64,000 bases of DNA, from assembly GCA_030789695.1 (NCBI GenBank), contig CM061139.1, positions 202,775,641 to 202,839,640 of the forward strand. The letters are read 5' to 3'. The notes under the pieces are model-generated. The model was not told the origin of the DNA. It did not search any database and saw only the letters and a list, made by a program, of their open reading frames with translations. Shown piece by piece: positions 1 to 12,625 of the stretch. The stretch comes from Scilla litardierei (lineage: Eukaryota; Streptophyta; Magnoliopsida; Asparagales; Asparagaceae). How positions within the stretch are numbered: position 1 is the first letter of the stretch; the number at the start of each line of letters is the position of its first letter. Made by a program: the position numbers and the translations under genes.

Positions 1-1112
1 CGCGCCAATCGGAACCCCAGGAGTCACATCGGTCGAACCGAACCGGCCAAGGCCGATCGGCCCCACCGATGGGGGCAATTGATACGTCTATTTTGCGGAG
101 GCCCAACAGCATGGGCCCAAAGGCACAGCCTACAACGCGAAATCGTGGGGGTCCAAGCCCACCCAACGAAGCACATGAGAGGACCCCGAACATCGATCCG
201 ACCCGACCCCGAAAACGTGTGAGTCACTCGCCCACTCCGGCGATAACCGTTCCCCCAGGCCCGCTGCCACTTAATGGCCGTTATGGGGAGGTGCTGGCAT
301 GGCACGGGGAGCGGCGATGGGGAGGCGGATTGAGGGGGCACGATTGGGGGCGGACGAAGGACGTGAGTCATGGGTGGTCGCGACGAGAGGCCTATAAAAG
401 GACTAGGAGGACGACTGAACAAAGGACCGCATCTCAGGTAACAAAACCTAAAGTACTCCATCAACGACCTAGTTCCCCCACTTCATCTCCTTCCCCCCGC
501 TCGCGCCGGAGGACGTCGTTCCGATCTCCTCTCGAGTCGAACCGTCCCCGCCGAGCCTCCTCTTTCAGACTATCATCTGACTTAGGCATCGGAGGGGATT
601 TGGCCGGAATCAAGGTCCGGCCTCCCTGACGAGTGTTCTCGTCTGTTCAGGAAGACGTTAGATCCAAGTGCCGAAGCTTCCCCTCGACGCCAGGAGAGAC
701 CGAGGCCGAGCGCATCCATCCGAGCCGAGGCTTCCCCTTAGCTCCACGCCGGCCGCGCATCAAGCGAGACGACGAGGCTACCCCCCGTCGTCCGACCGAC
801 CGAGGCCGAGCGCACGCATCCGAGCCGAGGCTTCCCCTCAGCTCCGCGTCGGTCGCGCGTCAAGCCAATGCGCCGAGGCTTCCCCTCGTCGTCCGACCGT
901 CCGAGGCCGAGCACCTCACACCGGGCCGAGGCTTCCCCTCAGCCCCCCAGAGGCCGAGGATCCAGACCCGGCCCAGCTGACGTGCTCTGCGTCGACTACA
1001 TCTTCGATTCGCGTCGCGTCTACACACGCTCGACGCACCCGAGGGACCCTAATCGGCCCCTTGACCACGTTGACCGGGCAGTCCACGGTCAACGATACTG
1101 TAGTGAGAAAAC
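1..1112 (+). repeat. Ty3/Gypsy-type LTR, left end outside window
   Basis: GC-rich, non-genic DNA with the layout of a plant Gypsy LTR. There is a TATA-like CTATAAAAGG at about 391-400. The block CTGACTTAGGCATCGGAGGG at about 577-596 is of the kind often found downstream of the transcription start in Tat-type LTRs. A CG-rich U5-like tail follows and contains a 100-bp tandem repeat. The right end is placed near the ...GAAAACA at about 1112, but the left end is cut off, so a target duplication cannot be tested. No gag or pol follows: the next recognisable sequence is a sphingosine kinase exon at 1282. It is therefore probably a solo LTR or fragment inside an upstream SPHK intron. The open frames here on both strands look like GC-content artefacts. 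Confidence 0.5.
702..960 (+). repeat. 100-bp tandem repeat, about 2.6 copies
   Basis: The phrase GAGGCCGAG followed by CCGAGCCGAGGCTTCCCCT-like sequence recurs at 702, 802 and 903. This gives a period of 100-101 bp, with the last unit truncated. The units differ at scattered positions. It lies in the presumed U5 part of the LTR. Confidence 0.75.
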
Positions 1113-1281
1113 ACTCTGAAACAATACCATAATGACAAATTCCATTGAGTTAGTCTATCCAAAGATTGGCCTCATGGTTATAGTCGTATACAAATACAAT
1201 CTATCAGATTATGCAAATCAATGTCAAATTTTGATGGATTGCCAGCTTCAACATTTGTTCTCCTTTTTTCTGCAACTGAAG

Positions 1282-4200
1282 GTCTTGTTGCGCATAATGA
1301 ACTTGCGAAGATATCATGGACGTGTTCAATTTGTGCCTGCTCCTGGGTATGAAGCATTTGGTGAGCCATTCCCACACAAAAGTGATTGCAAGGCAGTTGC
1401 AGCGATCTCAAAACATGATCAAGGAAATGGTGCCCCAGAAGGTGGTTACCAAGGTCCTTCAATTTGTTCCGATAGTTTGGAATGGAGGTGTCTAGATGGT
1501 CCATTTGTCTCAGTTTGGCTTAACAATGTGCCATGGTCGGGTGAGGACATAATGCCCGCACCTGAAGCAAAGGTTGGTTTTTTGGGTCACTATTTACAAT
1601 ATCTTTCAACATTATCTTTTTCAAACAACTAATGGGTTGCATGAAAATTCATAGCATTTCTTTGAATTTCTTGCAGTTCTCAGATGGTTACCTTGATGTG
1701 GTTATAACCAAGGACTGTTCGAAATCAGCAATGCTAGCATTGATGCTGAAGATGGCTGATGGAACCCACGTCAAATCACCATATGTTATGTATCTAAAGG
1801 TTTGTTGGTTTCAATTAAGCAAATCCAGTTACCAATAGCTCTTCGCAAGTAGTGGTCATCTCGTGGTTCTTAAAATAGAAAAACCCATCCATGTATGCTT
1901 GGTAGCATCTTAGCTGTGAGTATCCAAGAGTGCTTTTCGTACTTAACTAATTGCGGTCACGGTTATAAAAAATTAGGACAATACGAATGAGGGGATTCAT
2001 GTTACTTTTGATGAAGCATATATTAGAGTGTTCCCCAAAGGCAGCTTCTTTTTGCTAAATCCTGAATGCAATTAATGGTTAGCCTGTTGGACATGAAGTA
2101 AATGGTTGGATCTGTACTAATAGTCATGCTAATGTTTTTAATATGGCTTTCTCACTTGATATGCATACCAACTGGCCATTCTCAGGCGTCTATCTTCTTT
2201 CGTCCTTATCCAGATGAGCATGCTAATGATGTTCATGTGGATACCAAATGGTCAATGATGATCATTGGGTTGCTAGTGTTTTCTTCTTTGATAATCAGCA
2301 ATCTAAATCATGCTGCAGTGCTATATAACACAGACAGTCCTATCAATTATAATCATGAAGGTGTTGTGTTGGACAGCTTGTCCAATAACCAGCGTCCGAT
2401 ATATTTTTCAGAATTTGATGTGTGCACTAGTGTTGTTGTGTTTGAGCCAAGGTAAAAGGTTCGGTCGAAACCGGCACGTTTCGGCTGTTTCATACCGATT
2501 TTGGAAGAGATCGGTACGATATCATGCCGAAAGTTTTGGTTGATAGATCCTATGCATCCTTTAAAACCCAAAAAAAACCAAATTCATCCTTCAACAAAAA
2601 ACCAAATAAGCAATCAAGGGGGAAAACCCCGAACTATCTTTAAAAAAACCAACAGAAAGAAAGAAAGAAGACAACTGGAGAGATTGAATGTACCTGGCTG
2701 CCGGTCATCGTCGCCGCCGCCATCGGATCTGGCACCGGAGAACACCGGAGGATGAGGAGCACAGTCGCAAGGATGTGCTGCCATCGGGAGGATGAGCCGC
2801 AATTAGGGTAGGCTTTGAGTGTTGCTAGTCACATTACATCTTTATATTACAATCAACATTTATTTACAAGTCTGTCCCTGTTAAAAATTTGACTCAAGTC
2901 TGTACATTTATTTACAAGTCTGTCCTTACTAAAAAAGTCTGAATATTCATTTACAAGTCTGTATAGTCACATTTACAAGTCTGCTCCAAGTCTGTACGCT
3001 TCACAGTTCACACCATTTATTTACAAGTTTGCCGTTGAAAATTTGCACTGATTATTACATTTTATTTGCACAAGTTTGCCGTCCTTACATTTTATCTATC
3101 TAGGAGTTGTAGAGTAGAACATTGACCCCTCACTGTCAAGCTGAAGCACACTCTTACATAAAGAGAATTACAAATTTGTTGTTAGTTACATGTAAGTTAC
3201 AAATATTGTTAGTTACAGACAAAACCGAAACCAAAATCACCACGTGGAGAAACCCGACCGAAACCTAAAATTTTCTAAACTCTGAAACACACTTGCATAA
3301 AGAGAGTTACAAATTTGTTGTTAGTTACATGTAAGTTACAAATATTGTTAGTTACGGACGAAACCGAAACCGAAATCACTACAGGGAGAGACCTGACCGA
3401 AACTTAAACTCTGAAACTAAAACCGAAACTGAGACCTCAAATCTTGGTCCGAGCAACATAGCTAACATAAATGAATGATCGCTTCAAAAAGCTTTGAGGT
3501 TAGTGACGTTGAGGAGCTGGTCATATAAGGAAGAACTTGAACTTCTTGTTATAGACTTCGTAGTAATAAGAAAATGTACATGAGTATGAGTTAGCTTCCA
3601 TGGGAATGAAGCATGAATTGAGATGTGGTGGTGTATATTAAAAATATTAAGTGATAGTTCAAATAATACGCATAGTTTGATTCTGTTGTGCGTGATCAAG
3701 TGGAAACTAAGGATCGTCGGACGATATGGTGATGATGAACAAGTAATGAACACAATAGAGCACAATAGGAGATTGAATTTAGGCCGTCGATCGGTCATGG
3801 GAACACTCAATAGCTTTATTTAAAAGGAAAGAGCAAAATACAAATCTTCAAATTTACAACGAAGAAGAAGCACTCAATATCTCTCCTAAAACTCTCAATA
3901 CAATCTCTCAAAGTTGGCTCTTAACAATGGCGGCTCAAAGCCATCTCTTTATGGACTCATTAAAACCCTCTCCCAAACATCCCTTTTATAGCCCCTAGGT
4001 CATGGGCGAAACGAATTCTACTGGAAGAGGAATTCTAGTTCCAATAGAATTCTATCGGGTGAGTAACTCTAACACGAAAAGAACTCCGCGTCCTATAGTC
4101 GGTGCCTCTGAGCTGTCGAGCTCCCTGCTGGAGCCCGAGCTGTCGAGATGCCGAGTTACCAAATTGCCAAGCTTTCGTGCCATCTGAAAACCTGCTTGTT

Positions 4201-7200
4201 GAGTTGCTAAACTTCTGAGCTGTCGATCTTTCGAACTGAGGACTTAGGTCTACTCGAGTTCACCCGGTCATGACTCTCGTATCGGACTGTGCAGAGTCAG
4301 ACACGCGGAACTCAAGGAACAACCGAATTAGTTTTGCACGACTGCTCTCCTTCACATCTCCAACTCCTTTAGCACCTCAAATCGAGCCAACTTTCACAAA
4401 TTTCCATCTTAGCGAGATTTGGGCCTATGTTACACAATCAGCCCTCCTTGCTACACCTTGGCGAGAATCAACTTGTGTTCCTTTCACCTTGCTCTTATGT
4501 GTTCACATGGCCCTCAATGTCCCCAACGGGGCCACTATCAACATCACCTCAGAATAATATTGAGCAACTCTAAGTAGTGCTTAAACTTAGCTCCCGATAC
4601 AACTTTCGTTAGTGTGTCCGATGGATTGTCTTTTGTTTCGATCTTCAACAAGTTGATGGCATCGTTGTCTTCCCACATAATCACAGACAAACCGGTATCT
4701 CACATCGATATGCTTGGTGCGTGCATGAAAGATGTGATTCTTAGCTAAGTGCACCGCATTTTGGCTATCGCAATGTAGACCATAGCTCTCTTAGTACAAT
4801 CCTAGGTCATCCATCAAGTCCATGAGCCATATCGTTTCCTCCGCTGCTTCAGTCAATGCCATGTACTCTGCATCTGTAATACACAAGGCCACTGTAGACT
4901 GAAGTATACTTTGCCAATAGATCGGAGCTCTTGACAGGATGAAGACGTAGCCCGTTATAGATCTCCTTCCATCTTGGTCACCTGCAAAGTTGAAATCGAC
5001 ATAGCCTACAACTTGCGGACCATCATCGGATCAGCTATATATTAATCACACATCAATGGTGCCATTGATGTATCTCGATATCCACTAAATTGCCTGTCAA
5101 TGTACTTTTTCCGGACTGTGCATGTAACGGCTCACCATACTTACAGCATGTGAAAATTGCATAATGTATGCTCTCCCTCCACAAGCTTCTTCTCTTTCTC
5201 GTTTTTCGGGCAATGATTGGCACAAAGTTTGAAATGAGCTGCAAGCAGAGTAGATACAGACTTTATACTTTTACAACCAAATCTTTTAATAATAATCTTC
5301 AAGTAGCGACCTTGTGAAAGATGAACAATACATCTGCTTCGATCTCGGTAGATCTCCATGCCGAGAATTCTTTGTGCTTCGTCGAGATCCTTCATCGTAA
5401 ACGCACACTCAATTCTTTCTTCTATTTCTGTATTTCTACTTTATTTGAAGACGATATGAGCATGTCATCAACATAAAGCATGAGATATATAAATGACCCA
5501 TCTTCTAGCCTCCGAAAGAACACACAATGATTATAGGGACTTCAGAAGTACCATTGATCCTCCGTCATAAAGCGTTCGAAACGTTTATACCACTTTCTAG
5601 GAGACTGCTTCAACCCATAGAGAGACTGCTTCAACCTACGTGCAAGTATATCACCTCTCTCATAGCAATCGGGTTGAGCCATATAGATTTATTCTTCTAG
5701 CTCTCCATGTAAGAATGCAGTCTTGACATCTAGTTGCTCCAACTCAAGGTCAAGCTGTGTAACTAAGCCAACATGATCTGAATAGAGCAATGCTTGACTA
5801 CGGGAGAGAAGACCTTGTTCTCTTTGAGCATAACCCTTCGCAATAAGTCTAGCCTTGTATAAAGCATCTCCTTTTTCGGCTCCGTCCTTCTTGGTGTAGA
5901 CCCATTTATACACAATTGCTTTCTTTCTTCCGGAAAGCTCCACCAGATTGCATGTATCATTTTTCAATAGTGATTCCATCTCTTCATCCCTTGCTTTCTT
6001 CCCCCTTTCTGGATCTTTAGAGGGCTTTACATCTCTCTACGAAGTGGGTGTATCAATGTTAACAATGGGGAAAGTAAATGAGACCATCTTTGTACACCTC
6101 GCAGGTCGTCGTATCTCATGTCTTGGTCTCGAAACCGCAATGGAATCAGCTTGTCGTGCTACTGTGGAGAAGAGGTATCTCTACCTTCTGGACTTAAACT
6201 ACCATCTTCACCTTCTGTATGGAGTGTATCATCTGCAGCTTGTGGTGAACTTTAGTTAGAGTTACAGTAACATAGCTATCTGGTACCTTGATACTTCTAT
6301 ATGAACATGCTCTACTTGTGTCTCTTTAGGCTCCACCATCGGTTGAAGGCTCTTCATCAATGCTGACTCATCAAATATCATGTTTCTGCTCAAGATTACC
6401 TTCCTTTGCCTTGGACACCACGGCTTGTATCCTTTAACACCATCGCTAAAGCCCAAGAAGATGGCTTTCTTGGCTCTAGCGTCGAGCTTGTCCTCTTTCA
6501 CACCGTAGTAGGTCGGACAACCCCATATGTGCAGAGAATTATAGTCGGAAACTAGCTTTACCGACCAGACCTCCAAAGGAGGTCGTCCATCTAATGTAGC
6601 AGAATGTAACCAATTTACCAAATAGGTCACGTACATAGGGCCTTTGCCCAGAACTCATTCGGTAGGTCGGCTGTAGATAACATACATCTTCTCCAACAAA
6701 GTCCGATTCATCCTCTCAGCTACTCCATTTTGATGTGGTGTATCACCGACGATGAAGTGTTTTCGAATACCTTCCTTTCTGTAGTTCTCCTGGAAGGGAT
6801 CCGACATATACTCTCCACCATTGTCACTTCGGAGTCTCTTGACTTCCCTGCTGAGTTGTTTCTCAACCAATGTCTTCCACTCTATGAACTTGCTCAGCAC
6901 TTCACCTTTTGACTTCAGATGAAACATACATATCATGCGTGAGAAATCATCAATGAAAGATACACAGTAATGTTACCTTCCAATGAGGGCGTCCTCGTCG
7001 GTCCACACACATTAGTGTGGACATAATCAAGCGCTCCCTTTGTATTATGAATGGTGGTCCCAAACGATGCACATGACTTTTTGCCGAAAACCCAATGCTC
7101 GCAGAACTCTATCTTCATGGTCTTGGCTCCTTTTAGGCGATCTATCTCAATAAGCTTCTGCAGAGCTTTCTCTCCCACATGCTCTAGACGCATGTGCCAT

Positions 7201-10200
7201 AATAAAGAGTCATCTCTGTCAACCCAATCACGACCGATCCATCCAAGTACTAGAGGTTGCCTTTACGTTTCCCCTTCATCAAAATCATAACTCCTCAAGT
7301 CACACTCAGAGCTTCATTCTCCATGGTCACTCTGCACTCCTTGGCTTCAAGTGACCCAAGCGATATGATGTTTTGCTTTAGGTCGGGAATATAACGTACC
7401 TCGTCCATGTCCCGAGTGACCACATCGCCTATCTTGATCCGAACTATGCCAATACCTGACGTGATACAAGATCGATCATCTCCAAGTAGGAATGTACTCT
7501 TACCACCTTCATGAAAGATCGTAAAGTACTCTCTATGTAGCGTCTTATGAAATGAGCATTCAGAGTCAAGCACCCAACTATCTGGCGTCACGTCCTCCGA
7601 AGCACCGACCAATACTCATTCGTCGATCTCAACACCCTTGACGACGTTTGCGGAAGCATCATGCTTCTTCTTCACCTTTGGACAATCTCTGACCCAATGT
7701 CCTTTCTCTTTATAGCAAGCACACCGGTCCTTTGCTAATTCCTTGCGATGAGGTCCTCTGCTCTTGTCCCTTGACTTGGATAGGAAATATCTTTTTTGAC
7801 CTCTACGCCTCTCATTGCTTCGGCATCTTTCAACTGTAAGAGCTAAGTTACAACGGCTCTTTGCCACGGTATCATTCTTTCAGAATTCACAGTTTGTAAG
7901 AGCATTAGACACATCTTCAAACGTGATCGAATTCTTGCCATATGTGAGGGCCAAAACAATATACTCGTACTTTTTAGATAGAGAGTTAAGAAGAATTACA
8001 TTATCTTCGTCTTCGACTTTGATATCAACATTCCCTAGGTCGGTCAGGAGCTTGTTGTAATAGTCAAAATGCTCTTCAATTGATATCCTATCTTCGAGCT
8101 TCAGACCAAACAACTTCTTCTATAGATGCAAGCGATTTTGTATATTCTTCTTCATGAACTTGTTTCCGAGCTCTTCCCAGAACTTCTTAGCATTGGTCTT
8201 CTCCATAAATGGATACTTCTTCTTCTTTGTGAGGTACAATTGGATTGTAATACACGCATTTTGGTTCTAGGTCATCCACTCCTGATCTGACATAGTCGTC
8301 GACTTTTTGTCTACCGCTAAGTCTTGACCAAGATGGTTCAAGACATCCAAGACCTCGCATCTCCACATGCCGATGTTGATCTTCCCATCGAACTTCTCAA
8401 TTTCGAACTTCGTGTTGGACATGATCGTTTGAGCTGCTGGAGGCTGTTCATTGGAGATCATCTTCAAAGAGCGGTCATCGTCACCGTTCTCTATCTTTGC
8501 CACCTACGTAGATCTTCGAATAGTAAGCTCTGTTACCAGTTTGTTGTGCAGAATCAAGCAGAAACTAAGGATCGTCGGACGATCGGGTGATGATGAACGA
8601 GCAACGAACACAGCAGAGCACAATAGAGATTGAGTTTAGGCCGTGACCGGCCACGGGAGCACTCAATAGCTTTATTACAAAAGAGAAGAATAAAATATAA
8701 ATCTTCAACTTCACAACGAATGATAAGCTTTCAATACGTCTCCAAAAGCTCTCAATACAATCTCTCAAAGTTGGCTTTTAACACTGACGGCTCAAAGCTC
8801 TCTTTATGGACTCACTAAAACTCTCTCCCAAACGCCCCTTTTATAGCCCCTAGGGCATGGGGCAAAACGAATTCTACTGAAAGATGAATTCTAGTTCCAA
8901 TAGAATTATATTGGATAGAATTATATTGAGTGAGCAACTCTAACACGAATAGAACTCTAAGCTGCCGAGATCGTTGATGGAGTCCAATCTGTCGAGATGC
9001 CAAGCTACGAAATTGCCAACCTTCCAGGCCATCCGAACATCGACCTGTTGAGTTGCTGAACTTTCGAGCTGCCGATTCTCCGAACCGAGGACTTAGGCTT
9101 GCATGAGTTAGCTCGGCCATGACTCCTATATCTGGTTGTGCAGAGTCAGACACGCGGAACTCAAGGCACAAGCAAACTAGTTCTGCACAACTGCTCGCCT
9201 TCACATCTCCAACTCCTTTAGCACCCCAAATCAAGCCAACTTTCACAGATTCTAGTTACATGCTAGAGTATGTTTCCCAATACCACACCTAATCCTTGGA
9301 TCAAGACCCTGAACAGATAAGACTTGAATACGTTGCATAATGCAGTTGAACTTGTTCTCCAGTTTGTATTGTTTACAAGTTTCTGTTGACCGGGGGGGGG
9401 GGGGGATCAGGCACCTAAAATGGAAATAACACTGGAAAGTGGAAACATGGACATTTTAGAATTTTAAGTGCTAGAGTTAGGGATGGGGAAGGAAAGGTGA
9501 TTTAAGGTCATATATCATGAACCATGGGTCTTCATGGTAGAAAAGCTTCCATCATATACGCATGCATCAGTAGGATGTAGAAGATGAAAAGATGATATTT
9601 CACCAGGTCTTTTAGATCAAAGGGAAGCCAAGATGATGAAACTCTGTGGGCTTTCTCATGTAGGATTGTAATCCATGAAAAAGACAAACTTAATCCTAAA
9701 CGGAAGTATGTGATTATCATAAAAACATTTACAATGCTAGATCATCTAGATGGTCAGATGGAATGTGACAGGAGGCTTGTTACTTCAAATGTGACAGGAG
9801 GCTTGTTACTTCAATAAAAGCCCATAGGATATGCGTATTTTTTTTGGGTTTTAACCATATGTCCCGTAAATCTTTCATATTTTGATATTCATCTATCATA
9901 TTCAAATCTTTGTATTTTGAAATTAGAATCTCAATTTTTAAGTTGCATCAAATTAGTCCCAGTGGTTAAGCTATGTTTGATTCTTAAGGAATATTACTTA
10001 CAAAGTAAAACAAACATATTGTTTGATGGTTATCCTCTTACCTGTGGCAGCCCCTTTCCCCCTCACAACTACTTCACTGAAAACCGTTAACCAAAAATCT
10101 GACTTTCGTCCTTCCTCCTTTATCCAGATGATGGTAGCAAAAATTGTTTCTTTGCTAAGACAACCAGCAAACTACCCGTCAACCAGAGAATAGAAAGCCA

Positions 10201-12625
10201 AATTAGTGAACTTACCCGAACTTTGCGGTTACCCTCCTTACAGTAGCCGTTGAAGGCAATGCATAAATTATTTGCTCTCCATGCATCTATTATGTTCCAA
10301 AATTTATCCAAATTAAGACTGGCATTCACGATAGATTAAATGGTGATGAACTGGGGTTCAAAATCATGTCATTACTTTGCACAAATGACACAGAAGTATG
10401 TATATACTGAATAATTAAAGCACACCTAGCATTGCTGCCCTTCTACTGGGGAACATTGGAATCCACCTTCATGAAATCTATACAATCTGCTGATCTTTGT
10501 AGAATATACAGCAGAAGAGATCTAGGCCAATTATAAGAAGAGATTCAAGGAAAATAGTTCACAAAGGAATAAAAGGAGAAGAATAATTACCTGAGTCCCT
10601 GCTTAACTCGTTTAGAGTAACTGCCTCAAGAATAAGGTTTGGCTTGCTCTCATCTTGCAGATCTTGTAGCTGGTTGAAGTGTCCATAGAAATACCCCGAA
10701 ATAATTTCCGCCGCAAATTAATACAAAGTTCAAAAAATAGAAAGTAAAAAAACTAAAAAAGGACAAAAATGATGGGTGGGGTTTGGTGGCTATGCTTGTG
10801 AGATGAGATGTGGAGTGGATTTGATAGAGCCGTTGCTGGGGGCTGCTACGATGAAGGGAGTGAATGTGCTTCACGTAATATTGGTTAAGATACCATGAAG
10901 GGAGTGAACATGGTGCACATGTTGCACGTACTATTAGTTAAGTTCTGAAGTTTCAGCAAAGGGCAATTTAGTGTAATTCTATATGGTTAGCTCTTTACTC
11001 AGACTATACTATAATTTAGTACGAAAATCACTAAGGTGCCCTTATTTGGCGTAACTTAAGGTATTTGGGTGACCAATTTAAAATTTTGATGATTTGAAGA
11101 ACGAATATCAAGATACAAAAGATTTCATGAATGAATATTAAAAACCCTATTTTGACTATGAATATAAGGTGCATCAGATCTTTATGAAGCCTATGTTGAT
11201 GATTGTATTGGTATTTATGTTTCATTGAGCTTTAGAGTCCTACCAAACAGTTGTGGGATATTGCGAAAATAATCTGCATAAATGATTTTCAGGGTAAGGA
11301 GCTTTGTGGGCTTTGTTTGGTTGTGGAAAGCATGATAGAAACATCGGCATACTGAATTTTTTTTTATTTTTTGGAAATTTGCTAGGGACCTTGGAAGTCC
11401 TCCGTCAAGATTAGGGGTTGTAAAATGAACCTGACCCTGTCCAACCTCACCCGATCAAACCCGGCCTTGTTAACCGGATATGTGTAGAGGCAAATATGGA
11501 TCGGGTCGAATCTGGGTGACCCGGCTCGGGTGGGGGTTTGATCCGTCAACTTGGATCGACCTGAATCCAAGCTGTTTTAATTTATACATATATTTATAAT
11601 TATATAGAAATATTACAACACACATTGATGGGATTTTTGGGGAGGGGTTTCATTTTGTGCTGTTTTTGAGTCGATCTTGGGTTCGATTCCCTTGATGGAA
11701 ACCTTTTTTTTCTTAATTTTAAATCTGAACTCTTAGTTTACTTAAATAAACAAATTCTTCTCTAAGTATTATCAACTTCTTTTGCTCAGTAGGTGTGCGC
11801 TTTGTTCACTCATTAAGGACTCATTAAGGAGGCCGCCAGATCGATTCATTTTTTAAAAAGAATAAAATATTATGATGGTCGGTTGCGGGTTTTAATTTCC
11901 TGACCCGGATTTGATCTGGGTCGGGTTTGGGTAATACCCATAAACGGGTCAAGTTAGGCCCGGCCCGGCCCGGCCGATTTGCCACCCCCGATGATGATAG
12001 GGATTTTCTAGCTGTGCTAATACATGTTGCTCAAGAAATTGTGAAACCCACATCATATCGGTATTGGACGACTTTTTGGTCTTTAATAGTATTACGCCTT
12101 TCATTTCTTGCCTCTTGCTAAACCAAATTTTGCCGGGTATAAATGGATGTCTCCGTAGTTTCATTCACAGTGAATTAAGCAGTACGATGATTCTGGCATG
12201 GACACCAGGTACCATCTGACTGCCTATCAAGCAGGCGTGGTTGTGAAAAGTTGGGGTTGGGCTTTGTTGATCATAGTCTCTATCCTTGTATCACTGAGTT
12301 AAAATGTAGAACCAAATTACTTGTCCATCTGAATGGATTTAGCTGCATCAATATTTTTGTGCTCGTAGGTTGGACTCTTTTCATTATATACATGAACAAT
12401 GTATGATTTCTGTGCTCGTTACAGGTAAAAGCATTCCGGCTAGAGCCAGGGCAGCGCGTCGGGAACCCAACAAAGGGAGGCATCATCGACTCCGATGGAG
12501 AGGTTCTTGCTAGGGGGGATGGGACCTATGAGTGCCATCAGCGAGCCGGCGACCTGATGACATACGGCCCTCCCATCGAGATGTTTGTCGACAATGGCCT
12601 GGCCACCATTTTCTCACCTAGATGA
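1282..12625 (+). CDS. SPHK: sphingosine kinase, C-terminal three exons
   Basis: This is the 3' part of a plant sphingosine kinase, a lipid kinase that phosphorylates sphingosine and other long-chain bases to the 1-phosphate used in ABA and stress signalling. Exons are 1282-1572 (97 codons), 1677-1799 (41 codons) and 12425-12625 (66 codons plus TGA), all in phase 0 with GT-AG borders. Diagnostic stretches are FVPAPGYEAFGEP, DGPFVSVWLNNVPW, KFSDGYLDVV, GTHVKSPYV and KAFRLEPG. The conserved C-terminal IIDSDGEVLARG contains the DGE motif typical of the diacylglycerol/sphingosine kinase fold. It ends with GLATIFSPR. The catalytic N-terminal half (GGDG motif) lies left of the window; plant SPHKs are about 480 aa, and 204 residues are seen here. 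The intron between the last two exons is about 10.6 kb and filled with transposons, but no exon is broken. The acceptor before 1282 (CTGAAG) is weakly supported. Confidence 0.88.
2447..3447. mobile_element. non-autonomous TIR element (CCAAGG family), copy 1
   Basis: The left end CCAAGGTAAAAGGTTCGG and the right end, read in reverse complement as CCAAGATTTGAGG, are related but diverged inverted termini. Both are followed inward by repeated CGAAAC phrases. Flanks are TTTGAG and TCCGAG, an imperfect 6-bp duplication. The interior has no coding capacity. Similar elements occur at 44753-45717 and 61901-62689. Confidence 0.45.
3158..3410. repeat. 139-bp tandem duplication
   Basis: The block starting ATAAAGAGA and running through AATTTGTTGTTAGTTACATG and the CCGAAAC phrases occurs at 3158 and again at 3297. 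The two copies have a few substitutions. It is internal to the TIR element 2447-3447. Confidence 0.8.
3684..4398 (-). repeat. Copia 3' LTR
   Basis: This is the left copy of the LTR pair, starting TGTTGTGCG and ending TTTCACA. The minus strand carries a CTATAAAAGGG TATA-like box at about 3983-3993. Confidence 0.9.
4600..8503 (-). pseudogene. Copia gag-pol polyprotein remnant
   Basis: Order on the minus strand is as follows. Gag begins near 8503 and includes a UBN2-type stretch at 7880-8113. A CCHC-type zinc knuckle (CACYKEKGHWVRDC) lies within 7616-7867. The protease region is 7295-7612, with the active-site area degraded (WVLDSECS). A GAG-pre-integrase and integrase core occupy 6262-7193, including RSDNGGEY and PHQNGVAERMNRT. 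Reverse transcriptase lies at 5689-5979 (YKARLIAKGYAQ) and 5141-5395, and RNase H at about 4600-5050. The frame changes many times and stops interrupt every domain, so no functional product is expected. Confidence 0.88.
8542..9247 (-). repeat. Copia 5' LTR
   Basis: This is the right copy of the pair, starting TGTTGTGCAG and ending TTTCACA, followed by the GATTC target duplication. The minus-strand TATA-like CTATAAAAGGG is near 8838-8848. Confidence 0.9.
9253..11412. other. intronic DNA without recognised features
   Basis: AT-rich SPHK intron sequence. I see no coding remains or paired repeats beyond the 14-bp G run (9392-9405) and the 26-bp exact tandem duplication (9761-9812). Confidence 0.6.
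11413..11989. mobile_element. hAT-like non-autonomous element with GGGTCGG-rich ends
   Basis: The left end AGGGGTTGTAAAAT and the right end read in reverse (GGGGGTGGCAAAT) form an imperfect inverted terminus. It resembles the common plant hAT MITE terminus AGGGGTGGCAAA. Subterminal DNA on both sides is rich in GACCCGG/CCGGGTC words. No clean 8-bp target duplication is visible, so the insertion is old or the borders are slightly off. Confidence 0.5.

Larger units (their letters stand above)
3684..9247 (-). mobile_element. Ty1/Copia LTR retrotransposon, complete structure, decayed coding
   Basis: This 5,564-bp element lies in the SPHK intron, antisense to the gene. The two LTRs (3684-4398 and 8542-9247) begin TGTTGTGC and end TTTCACA on the + strand. 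They are flanked by the exact 5-bp target duplication GATTC at 3679-3683 and 9248-9252. Next to the right (5') LTR, in minus-strand reading, is TGGTAACAGAGC, one base off the usual Copia initiator-tRNA primer site TGGTATCAGAGC. Protein remains follow the Copia order gag, protease, integrase, reverse transcriptase, RNase H. LTR divergence (715 versus 706 bp, many substitutions) points to an old insertion. Confidence 0.92.
1800..12424 (+). other. last intron of SPHK, 10.6 kb, transposon-filled
   Basis: The donor is AAG|GTTTG at 1799/1800 and the acceptor is TTACAG|GT at 12424/12425. The intron holds the TIR element 2447-3447, the Copia element 3684-9247 and the hAT-like element 11413-11989. Between them lies AT-rich DNA without recognisable genes (1800-2446, 9253-11412, 11990-12424). 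A 26-bp exact tandem duplication sits at 9761-9812 and a 14-bp G run at 9392-9405. Confidence 0.8.

Noticed and set aside
69..1119. Arg/Pro/Ser-rich open frames at the left edge
   Set aside because: They lie in a GC-rich LTR with a tandem repeat, overlap in several frames and have no recognisable motif.
2102..2455. 117-codon + strand frame with hydrophobic start in the SPHK intron
   Set aside because: No homologue recognised and no splice or regulatory support; runs to the border of a TIR element.
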